A DNA stretch of 64,000 nt, taken from assembly GCA_016719165.1 (NCBI GenBank), contig JADKAJ010000003.1:124001-188000 (forward strand), read 5' to 3'. This stretch comes from Chitinophagaceae bacterium. GTDB taxonomy: Bacteria; Bacteroidota; Bacteroidia; Chitinophagales; Chitinophagaceae. Within the stretch, counting starts at the first letter, position 1. Every line of letters begins with the position of its first letter. Position numbers and translations under genes: made by a program. The notes under the pieces were generated by a model. That model was given only the letters and a program-made list of their open reading frames with translations. It ran no database searches and had not been told where the DNA came from. This document shows, in pieces, positions 17,501 to 24,931 of the stretch.

Positions 17501-20500
17501 TAAAAAAATAATCGCAACGATCGATGGAAACGAAGCCGCTGCTTATGTAGCCTACCGTGTTAATGAAGTTTGTGCCATCTATCCTATCACCCCGTCATCT
17601 ACTATGGCTGAACTGGCTGATGAATGGGCCTCTAAAGGAATAAAAAATATTTGGGGTACTGTACCAGATGTAATGGAAATGCAGAGTGAAGCCGGTGCAG
17701 CCGGAACAGTTCATGGTGCTTTACAAACCGGTTCGCTGACAACAACCTTTACAGCCTCACAAGGGCTGATGCTGATGTTGCCGAACATGTACAAGATTGC
17801 CGGCGAATTGACACCTGCAGTATTTCATGTGGCGGCCCGTTCCTTAGCGGCGCAGGGTCTGTCAATTTTTGGTGATCACCAGGATGTAATGGCCGCAAGA
17901 ACTACAGGCTTTGCCATGTTAGGTTCCGCCAGTGTGCAGGAAGCACATGATTTTGCATTGATTGCACAGGTGGCCACCTTGAAGTCAAGAATACCCATCG
18001 TTCACTTCTTCGATGGTTTCCGTACCTCACACGAAGTGAATAAGCTGGAGATGCTGAGTGACGAGCAGATAAAATCGATGATACCGGATGAACTGGTGAT
18101 TGCCCATCGAAACAGGGGCCTGAATCCTGAACATCCCTTCATCAGGGGAACCGCACAAAATCCTGACGTGTATTTCCAGGGAAGAGAAACTGTGAATAAG
18201 TTCTATAATGCTATGCCATCCATTGTTGAGGAAGTGATGAATGATTTTGCAAAGATGACCGGCAGAAAATATGAACTCTTTGAATACAGCGGCGCCCCGG
18301 ATGCTGAAGCGATAACCATCATCATGGGATCTGGTAGTGAAACGGTGGAAGAAACCGTGAAAGCATTAAACAAATCCGGTAGAAAAACCGGTGTCATCGT
18401 GGTTCGTTTATACAGGCCTTTTTCGCTGGATCACTTACTAAAAGTATTACCGGCTTCTGTAAAATCAATTGCAGTGCTGGACAGAACGAAGGAATCCGGC
18501 GCGGCAGGTGAGCCTATGTACCAGGATGTTCTGGCAACATTAGTTGAAGCATTACAGCAGGGCAAACTGAAAAAATTACCGAATATAGTAGGTGGACGTT
18601 ATGGCCTTTCTTCAAAGGAATTTACACCGGCAATGGTAAAAGGGGTGTATGATGAACTGGAAAAAAAGCATCCTAAAAATGGGTTCACGGTAGGAATCAA
18701 TGATGATGTTACTTTCACCAGCCTGGAGTACGACCCTGCTTATAAGTTGGATGAAACTGAATGGAGACAAGGTTTGTTCTTTGGACTGGGTGCTGATGGT
18801 ACTGTAGGAGCCAATAAAAATACAATAAAAATTATCGGTGAGAATACTGACTTGTATGCTCAGGGGTACTTTGTGTATGATTCAAAAAAATCAGGTGCCA
18901 GGACAGTGTCACATTTGAGATTTGGTCCCAATCCTATCCGGGCCCCATACCTTATTTCCAAAGCCGATTTTATTGCCTGCCACCAATTCAACTTTACGGA
19001 GAAAGTTGAGATGCTTGAATTTGCCAGTGACGGAGCAACATTTTTGTTGAATAGTCCATATAGTAAAGATGAAGTATGGGATAAGCTGACAGGACAGGTA
19101 CAAAAAAGTATCATTGACAAAAAATTAAAACTGTATGTAATTGATGCCACAACAGTGGCAAGGGATACCGGTATGAGCGGCCGCATTAATACTATCATGC
19201 AAACCTGTTATTTTGCTTTATCAGGTGTATTACCGCGGGAAGATGCTATCAAACAAATTAAAAAAGCGATCGAGAAAACCTATTTCAAAAAAGGACAGAA
19301 GGTAATTGATCAGAACTTTAAAGCGGTAGATGCTACATTGGCCAACTTATATGAAGTGGACTATCCAAAAAAGGTTTCAGCAGCTGATAATGATTTACAA
19401 ACTGTATCGGATAAAGCTCCTGACTTTGTAAAAGAAGTTACAGCTGTGATGATGGCGGGTCATGGTGATGATTTGCCTGTTAGTAAAATGACTGTTGATG
19501 GCACTTATCCCAGTGGAACTACGCAATGGGAAAAGAGAAATGTTTCAGACCTGGTGCCAATTTGGGAACCCAATATTTGTATACAATGTGGTAATTGTGC
19601 TTATGTATGTCCGCATAGTGTGATCAGGGCCAAGTTCTACCATAAAGACCATTTGAAAAAAGCACCTGCAGATTTCAAATCTGCACCTATCAATGCCAGG
19701 GGTTTTCCGGAGACACAATACTCACTGCAGGTATACCTGGAAGATTGTACCGGCTGTAATTTATGTGTGGAAGTTTGTCCGGCCACCGATCCGGCCAACC
19801 GTTCTCTGAAAGCGATCAATATGGCTGAGAAGGAGCCGGTATTAAAAGCCGAACAAAAAAATATCGAATTCTTCGAAAACATTCCGTGGAATGATCGTTC
19901 AAAAATTGATTTTTCTACTGTACACGGTGCACAATTCCTGGAACCGTTATTTGAATTTTCAGGTGCTTGTGCCGGTTGCGGCGAAACACCATATCTCAAA
20001 CTATTATCACAATTATTTGGTGACAGGTTATTAGTGGCAAATGCTACTGGCTGTTCTTCTATTTACGGGGGTAATCTTCCTACCACACCGTGGGCTGTGA
20101 ACAAGGAAGGCAGAGGTCCGGCATGGTCAAACTCTTTGTTTGAAGACAATGCTGAATTTGGATTGGGCATGCGGATAACAGCCGATAAACAAGTAGGTGT
20201 TGCGAAACAGTATTTACTGGAATTGAAAGATGTACTGGGTGAAAGTTTTGTCAATGAAATAATAAATGCTAAACAAATACATGAATCAGAACTGGCAGAA
20301 CAGCAAAAAAGAGTGCAGTTGTTGAAAGAGAAACTGAAGACGATGACTTCTCCGGCTGCCATTCATTTGTTATCTGTTGCTGACCAGTTGGTACGTCGCA
20401 GTGTATGGTTGGTAGGTGGTGATGGATGGGCTTATGATATTGGTTATGGTGGTCTTGATCATGCATTGGCCAGCGGCAGAAATGTCAAAATACTGGTGCT

Positions 20501-21065
20501 GGATACAGAAGTGTATTCCAATACCGGTGGTCAGAGTTCAAAATCAACTCCAACTGCGGCTACTGCCAAGTTTGCTGCCGGTGGTAAATCAGGAGGTAAA
20601 AAAGATCTTGCCATGCAGGCTATTTCTTATGGCAACGTGTATGTGGCAAGGGTTGCTTTTGGTGCTAATCCACAACAAACATTACTGGCCATGCGGGAAG
20701 CAGAAGCTTATGACGGGCCTGCATTGATTTTAGCCTACAGTCATTGTATTGCACATGGATATGATTTGAAAAATGGATTGGACCAGCAGCATAATGCTGT
20801 TGCCAGTGGACACTGGCCATTATTACGTTACAATCCGACATTAAGAATGAAAAATCAAAACCCGTTTGTACTGGATTCACCAAGACCAACTATCGGTTTG
20901 AAAGAGTATGCGTATAATGAATTGCGGTATAAAGTGCTGACCATAACAAATCCTGAAGCTGCTGATACGTTAATGAAACATGCCCAGGAACTGGTGAACC
21001 TGAAATGGAAAACATATGAGGAACTGGCCACTAAAAAAGCAAGTGATTTTGTTCCAATAGCTTAA
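17490..21065 (+). CDS. nifJ: Pyruvate:ferredoxin (flavodoxin) oxidoreductase
   Basis: The 1,191-residue single-chain enzyme has the domains of NifJ in order: the pyruvate-binding N-terminus (IDGNEAAAYVAYRVNEVCAI, YPITPSS), the gamma domain, and a ferredoxin domain with CIQCGNCAYVCP (about 695) and CTGCNLCVEVCP (about 752). Then come a proximal cluster region (GACAGCGETPY, about 826) and the thiamine diphosphate site (GGDGWAYDIGYGG, about 977, with VYSNTGGQSS). It converts pyruvate and CoA to acetyl-CoA, CO2 and reduced ferredoxin. It is in an operon with a GltD-like reductase (11-base overlap) and a DHOD-like gene 10 bases downstream. All key motifs are intact. Confidence 0.96.
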   Translation: MSSNKKIIATIDGNEAAAYVAYRVNEVCAIYPITPSSTMAELADEWASKGIKNIWGTVPDVMEMQSEAGAAGTVHGALQTGSLTTTFTASQGLMLMLPNMYKIAGELTPAVFHVAARSLAAQGLSIFGDHQDVMAARTTGFAMLGSASVQEAHDFALIAQVATLKSRIPIVHFFDGFRTSHEVNKLEMLSDEQIKSMIPDELVIAHRNRGLNPEHPFIRGTAQNPDVYFQGRETVNKFYNAMPSIVEEVMNDFAKMTGRKYELFEYSGAPDAEAITIIMGSGSETVEETVKALNKSGRKTGVIVVRLYRPFSLDHLLKVLPASVKSIAVLDRTKESGAAGEPMYQDVLATLVEALQQGKLKKLPNIVGGRYGLSSKEFTPAMVKGVYDELEKKHPKNGFTVGINDDVTFTSLEYDPAYKLDETEWRQGLFFGLGADGTVGANKNTIKIIGENTDLYAQGYFVYDSKKSGARTVSHLRFGPNPIRAPYLISKADFIACHQFNFTEKVEMLEFASDGATFLLNSPYSKDEVWDKLTGQVQKSIIDKKLKLYVIDATTVARDTGMSGRINTIMQTCYFALSGVLPREDAIKQIKKAIEKTYFKKGQKVIDQNFKAVDATLANLYEVDYPKKVSAADNDLQTVSDKAPDFVKEVTAVMMAGHGDDLPVSKMTVDGTYPSGTTQWEKRNVSDLVPIWEPNICIQCGNCAYVCPHSVIRAKFYHKDHLKKAPADFKSAPINARGFPETQYSLQVYLEDCTGCNLCVEVCPATDPANRSLKAINMAEKEPVLKAEQKNIEFFENIPWNDRSKIDFSTVHGAQFLEPLFEFSGACAGCGETPYLKLLSQLFGDRLLVANATGCSSIYGGNLPTTPWAVNKEGRGPAWSNSLFEDNAEFGLGMRITADKQVGVAKQYLLELKDVLGESFVNEIINAKQIHESELAEQQKRVQLLKEKLKTMTSPAAIHLLSVADQLVRRSVWLVGGDGWAYDIGYGGLDHALASGRNVKILVLDTEVYSNTGGQSSKSTPTAATAKFAAGGKSGGKKDLAMQAISYGNVYVARVAFGANPQQTLLAMREAEAYDGPALILAYSHCIAHGYDLKNGLDQQHNAVASGHWPLLRYNPTLRMKNQNPFVLDSPRPTIGLKEYAYNELRYKVLTITNPEAADTLMKHAQELVNLKWKTYEELATKKASDFVPIA

Positions 21066-21075
21066 AAACACAGAT

Positions 21076-22065
21076 ATGAAATTGCATTCAACTTACATGG
21101 GGTTAAAATTAAATTCCCCGATCCTGGTATCTGCCTGTACTTTATCTGAGCAAACAGATAATATAGTAAAGATGGAAGATAATGGTGCAGGTGCTGTTGT
21201 TCTTTTCTCCTTATTTGAAGAACAAATCCGTAAAGAAGAAGCCAGGTTCAAAGGTGTTATGTCGGAAACCACATATGCTTTTCCGGAAGCCCTGGACTAT
21301 TTCCCCGACCTGGATGATTTTAATGTAGGTACCGATGAATACCTGGAGAATATCCGAAAGGCCAAGGAGAGAGTAAATATTCCCATCATTGGCAGCCTGA
21401 ATGGTATTACCACAGAAGGCTGGATCGATTACTCGAAACTTATGGAACAGGCCGGGGCTGATGGTATTGAAGTGAATATATTTTTCATTCCGGGTGATAT
21501 AGCTATGTCATCTTCCGAAGTGGAGCATCGGTACCTGAATATTATTGAGACCATAAAACAATCGGTCAAAATTCCGGTAGCGGTAAAGCTGAATCCTTAT
21601 TTCAGTGCAATGGGTAATATGTCTTTAAGGATGAAAAATGCCGGTGCAGATGCATTGGTTTTATTCAACCGGTTCTATCAGCCTGATTTTGATATTAATG
21701 AACTGGTGATTAAAACAGACCTGCATTACAGTGAGCCGAATGAAATAAGATTGCCTTTATTATGGATTGCCTTATTGTATGGAAAAGTAAAACTATCGCT
21801 GGCAGCGACTACAGGTGTGCAAAGTGCAATTGAAGTTATTAAATATATTCTGGCAGGTGCCGATGTGGTAATGACTGCTTCTTCCCTGTATAAAAATGGG
21901 ATCCCTTATTTGAAAACTATGAATAAGGAATTGCAGGACTGGATGTATATGATGGGTTTTGAAAGTATTGACTCATTTAAAGGCAGTATGAGCCAGCAGC
22001 ATATTTCAGATCCGACAGCTTATGAAAGGGCAAATTACATTAAGATACTGGAAGGGGTGAAATAG
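21076..22065 (+). CDS. Dihydroorotate dehydrogenase-like FMN protein (PreA-type)
   Basis: The 329-residue TIM-barrel protein resembles class 1 DHODs and the PreA subunit of dihydropyrimidine dehydrogenase (LNSPILVSACTLSEQ at the start, IIGSLNG, GADGIEVNIF, VAVKLNPYF, a phosphate-binding GADVVMTAS). It lacks the typical N-G-C/S-G substrate loop of true PyrD and has no Fe-S extension. It is encoded 10 bases after nifJ, so it probably works with the ferredoxin/GltD-like pair rather than in pyrimidine synthesis. The combination resembles a split dihydropyrimidine dehydrogenase-like system, but the substrate is unknown. Confidence 0.75.
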   Translation: MKLHSTYMGLKLNSPILVSACTLSEQTDNIVKMEDNGAGAVVLFSLFEEQIRKEEARFKGVMSETTYAFPEALDYFPDLDDFNVGTDEYLENIRKAKERVNIPIIGSLNGITTEGWIDYSKLMEQAGADGIEVNIFFIPGDIAMSSSEVEHRYLNIIETIKQSVKIPVAVKLNPYFSAMGNMSLRMKNAGADALVLFNRFYQPDFDINELVIKTDLHYSEPNEIRLPLLWIALLYGKVKLSLAATTGVQSAIEVIKYILAGADVVMTASSLYKNGIPYLKTMNKELQDWMYMMGFESIDSFKGSMSQQHISDPTAYERANYIKILEGVK

Positions 22066-22096
22066 TAATGTGCTGTCTTCAAAACAACAATTGAAT

Positions 22097-22582
22097 TTAA
22101 CTTTTTTTTGCTCCTGGTTTTTCGATTTTAACTTTGATTTTCTTGCTTTTATTATTTATAAAAGTAATGCCTTCAGTCATTTCTTCTGCCAGGTATTCTA
22201 TCGTTTTATTTTCAAAAAGGTTTATAAGCTGATGTTTGATTTGCTTATACTGAGAATGCATCGGGCAAGGTTGTGACTCTGAACATTCAGCTAGGCCCAA
22301 TACACATTTTTCCAGCACTTTATCTTCATGCATCGCCTCTAGTATTGCCCTTACAGGAAGTTTCCTGGCTTTTTTGGTAATATAAAAACCTCCGTTAGGG
22401 CCACGAACAGAACTGATGACTTTATTATTCCTTGTAAGTAACTGAAGAATTTTTGCCGTAAATGACTGAGGGGAATCAATTGCTGCTGCAATTACTGCCA
22501 GTCCAAGCTTATTATTTTCGCTACTGTTTTTGGCTATATGTATTGTAGCCCTTAAGGCGTATTCCGTGGCTTTAGAAAACAT
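22097..22582 (-). CDS. Rrf2-family transcription regulator (possible NO/Fe-S sensor)
   Basis: The 161-residue protein has the Rrf2 winged helix (MFSKATEYALRATIHIA, RGPNGGFYI wing) and three cysteines (CVLGLAECSESQPC, about 92-105) in the region where IscR and NsrR bind an Fe-S cluster. A Lys-rich tail (KSKKIKVKIEKPGAKKS) is unusual. It is the last gene of the minus-strand norC-norB-like-PTPS group, so it is a natural candidate to control that group and nod. Ligand and binding site are inferred. Confidence 0.85.
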   Translation of the reverse strand: MFSKATEYALRATIHIAKNSSENNKLGLAVIAAAIDSPQSFTAKILQLLTRNNKVISSVRGPNGGFYITKKARKLPVRAILEAMHEDKVLEKCVLGLAECSESQPCPMHSQYKQIKHQLINLFENKTIEYLAEEMTEGITFINNKSKKIKVKIEKPGAKKS

Positions 22583-22631
22583 TTGGTTAAAGACTAAGAA
22601 ATTAAAGATTATATCAGGTATTTAAAATATA

Positions 22632-23051
22632 TTAACTAATCCATTCTGCATAAGAACCCTTTGTTTCATAAAGCTTAAGTTTGGCGAGCTTTATATTTAC
22701 TGGCAGATTTTCGCTGAGAACTGATTGAATATACAGTAGTAAATTTTCGGCAGTTGGTTCTGATTCCCAGGGAACCAGGTTTTCCAGTGGATTAATACTG
22801 GAATTTTTACCCAAATAATTTTTGGACAAGATAAGTTTATGATCCAGAGCCTGAATAACATGTGTATTTACCAGTTTTTTTAATTCTTTGAAATCTAAAA
22901 TAAATCCAGGCGGGGCTAAATAGCACTTTTCCTGATTAATGGTAGATACAGTTACATGCAATTCATAGGAATGTCCATGAATATTATTACAAGAGCCAGG
23001 ATAATCAGAAATAGCATGCGCCATTTCGAAATTAAATATTTTTGTAACCAT
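22632..23051 (-). CDS. 6-pyruvoyl/6-carboxy-tetrahydropterin synthase family protein
   Basis: From MVTKIFNFEMAHAI, the 139 residues hold the zinc ligands (His in FEMAHAI and IHGHSYELHV), the nucleophilic cysteine ahead of HGH (GSCNNIHGH), the PTAENLLLY motif and the C-terminal ET pair (LYETKGSY). All PTPS/QueD catalytic residues look present. The CxxxHGH spacing favours QueD-type chemistry. It sits between the norB-like and rrf2 genes on the same strand. No other queuosine or pterin gene is near, so its role in an NO operon is unexplained. Confidence 0.85.
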   Translation of the reverse strand: MVTKIFNFEMAHAISDYPGSCNNIHGHSYELHVTVSTINQEKCYLAPPGFILDFKELKKLVNTHVIQALDHKLILSKNYLGKNSSINPLENLVPWESEPTAENLLLYIQSVLSENLPVNIKLAKLKLYETKGSYAEWIS

Positions 23052-23085
23052 TAACATAATAGAATTTTAGAAACAGGTAATATAT

Positions 23086-24480
23086 TTATTCTGAAACTGG
23101 CAGATGGATAATATCCTGTTGTTTTCTCTCTTTTGTAGCTTTTCCAAAATAACAAAGTAATTGATTTTTTAATAAAGGAAAGATAACAAAATAGAAACCT
23201 GTTGTCATTGTAGTGCCTGCAATAACGAATAAAATAAGGTAAGGCCTTAGTTGTAGCATCATATCGGAAAATGGTACCTGTGAAGTACTTAGTTGCCATC
23301 TGGCCTTAATTATTCCAGCTCCTATAAGGCTAACCCAGAATACGAATAAAGAAATATTTGTAATCCAATATCCCCTGTTGACAATTTTCTTATAGGATTC
23401 AAAACTATAACAGCTTTCAGAAAAGATGTCAAAAGCTATCGCCAGAAGTAAAAAACTATTGATGCCGATTGTGGCACCCATTGTATGTGCAACTGTTATG
23501 TGTGTGCCATGTGTGTAAACATTGATGCCTGGAATTGACATAAATATTGCTAGTAATAATGTTAAGAATATCCACACATCTGCGGCTGCCAGAAAGCGGT
23601 ATGCAATTAAATGAAAATTCTTTTTTGCCAAGCTTAGTGTGGATTTCCATTGATAAATAATTCTGCCAAGTATGAAAAGTTCAGTCATGCTGACGGCGTA
23701 ACTGATGTGTTTGATATAAGTATGAGTTGGCAGCGTGTATATATGATGCCCCCAGTTGAACATCAGGTTGAATAACCCGGTAAAATAAAGTATAAAGGCA
23801 ATACCTGAATGACTATAGCTTTTGGTATTACTTATTTTATCCATTAAAAAGATACTGCTACCATAAATGAGCATATTCCAGGAACCAACCATAGAGCCAT
23901 AGGATTTCCACTGTACGGTCATATCATTCACTATATTATTTCTGAAGTACGGGAATATCCATAAGTATGATTCCAGGAAAGTAAACAGGAAGAAAAGGAC
24001 ACCGGTAAGCCACATCCATACATAAACGGGTTGTTTTTTTAACGAACCCACCGATTTTATAAAATTGATGAGGAAAAGAATCCAACCGATGGCTATTGGT
24101 AAGGCAAACACAGGTGGGTACTCCCAATATTCTCTGCCCCCAAATATGCCCAAACTGTAGGATATTAAAATTCCAGTAATGGAAAAGATAAAAATTACTA
24201 GTTGAATTTTTAAAAAAGTTTGCGAGTAGATTTTTTTTCCGGTGTGCTGTTGTAAATAGGTAAATACGGCACCCATGGCTCCTAGTATAATCCAGAATAC
24301 TACTGAAGAAACATGTAGCGGTCTAACCTTCTCAAACGAGAGGTATTGCTTTAGAAATCCCGGAATGACGTATTGGAGCCCCCCGGTTAAGCCCCATATC
24401 ATTCCTGTAGCTAATAATATCATAGCTACAATCATAAAAAGTACTGGTACATTTTCTTGTCTATTGTTCGATGGTGCCAT
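23086..24480 (-). CDS. NorB-like haem-copper superfamily subunit I (atypical NO reductase)
   Basis: The 464 residues give about 12 membrane helices with the NorB/cbb3 plan. The haem ligand His56 (RPLHVSSVVFW), the metal pair His245-His246 (NWGHHIYTL), Glu267 twenty-one residues later, and the haem ligand His332 (THGTHITVAHTM) are present. Two positions differ from classical NorB. The helix that normally gives the first FeB histidine and a glutamate (HxxxE) reads YGSMVGSW (about 194-201), and the second haem-helix histidine is Met334 (HTM instead of HGH). It is translated with the NorC-like haem c subunit (20-base overlap). I believe this is a Bacteroidota-wide variant family. NO reductase activity is likely but not proven by the sequence. 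Confidence 0.7.
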   Translation of the reverse strand: MAPSNNRQENVPVLFMIVAMILLATGMIWGLTGGLQYVIPGFLKQYLSFEKVRPLHVSSVVFWIILGAMGAVFTYLQQHTGKKIYSQTFLKIQLVIFIFSITGILISYSLGIFGGREYWEYPPVFALPIAIGWILFLINFIKSVGSLKKQPVYVWMWLTGVLFFLFTFLESYLWIFPYFRNNIVNDMTVQWKSYGSMVGSWNMLIYGSSIFLMDKISNTKSYSHSGIAFILYFTGLFNLMFNWGHHIYTLPTHTYIKHISYAVSMTELFILGRIIYQWKSTLSLAKKNFHLIAYRFLAAADVWIFLTLLLAIFMSIPGINVYTHGTHITVAHTMGATIGINSFLLLAIAFDIFSESCYSFESYKKIVNRGYWITNISLFVFWVSLIGAGIIKARWQLSTSQVPFSDMMLQLRPYLILFVIAGTTMTTGFYFVIFPLLKNQLLCYFGKATKERKQQDIIHLPVSE

Positions 24481-24863
24481 TCGTGTTTATTGTAAAAGTT
24501 CTAGGGTCTGCCTTTCCTGAGGCATCTAAATTTTGCAAATAAGCTAGTAAGGCTTCTATTTCAATCTTTTTCAAATGAAATTTGGGCATTATCGCTGTTC
24601 CGCTCTGCAAAAAAGCCGTAATATATGCCGGGCCCCTGAGTGTATAGGTATTTGTAAGATCTGGACCCAGGTATCCCCCAAGGCCATAAACCTGGTGACA
24701 GGCTATGCAATTACTTTGTTGCCAGATTGATTTACCCTTAAGTACCATATTTGTAACGGGCCCTTCCTTTTACCGGTAAGGACAGGTACAGGTAAAGCGA
24801 ATAAAACAAAAAGATTATTATCAGGGTTACCGCTATTATTTGCTTATACTTTTCCGAAAGCAT
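24461..24863 (-). pseudogene. norC: NorC-like membrane-anchored cytochrome c, single-base frameshift
   Basis: An ATG at 24863 starts MLSEKYKQIIAVTLIIIFL, a membrane anchor like that of NorC. The frame ends at a stop near 24745. A second frame supplies EGPVTNMVLKGKSIWQQ and the haem site CIACH with VYGLGGYLGPDLTN and a Met ligand in AIMPKFH. Removing one G in the run at about 24764-24771 (GTAAAAGGAAGG on the coding strand) joins both into 133 residues, normal for NorC. Either the gene is broken or the base is a sequence error. It precedes the norB-like gene with overlap and is the electron-entry subunit of the complex. Confidence 0.7.
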
Positions 24864-24873
24864 ACTTCTCTCT

Positions 24874-24914
24874 ATAATAATTAAGGACAAAAATATCCTT
24901 AATTATTATATTTG
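24874..24914. promoter_or_regulatory. Divergent norC/nod promoter with 36-bp inverted repeat
   Basis: Arms ATAATAATTAAGGA (24874-24887) and TCCTTAATTATTAT (24896-24909) are exact reverse complements around an eight-base spacer. On the plus strand a Bacteroidota -7 box TATATTTG (24907-24914) adjoins the right arm, 18 bases before the nod ATG. On the minus strand the spacer itself reads TATTTTTG, a -7 box for norC. A protein bound here would touch both promoters. A related palindrome lies before ric at 34202-34229. Confidence 0.65.
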
Positions 24915-24931
24915 CCTCATAATTCAGAGAA

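Noticed and set aside
24764..24771. Programmed ribosomal frameshift in norC
   Set aside because: The run lacks a typical slippery heptamer with a following structure, and intact NorC genes are normally continuous. A mutation or sequence error is simpler.
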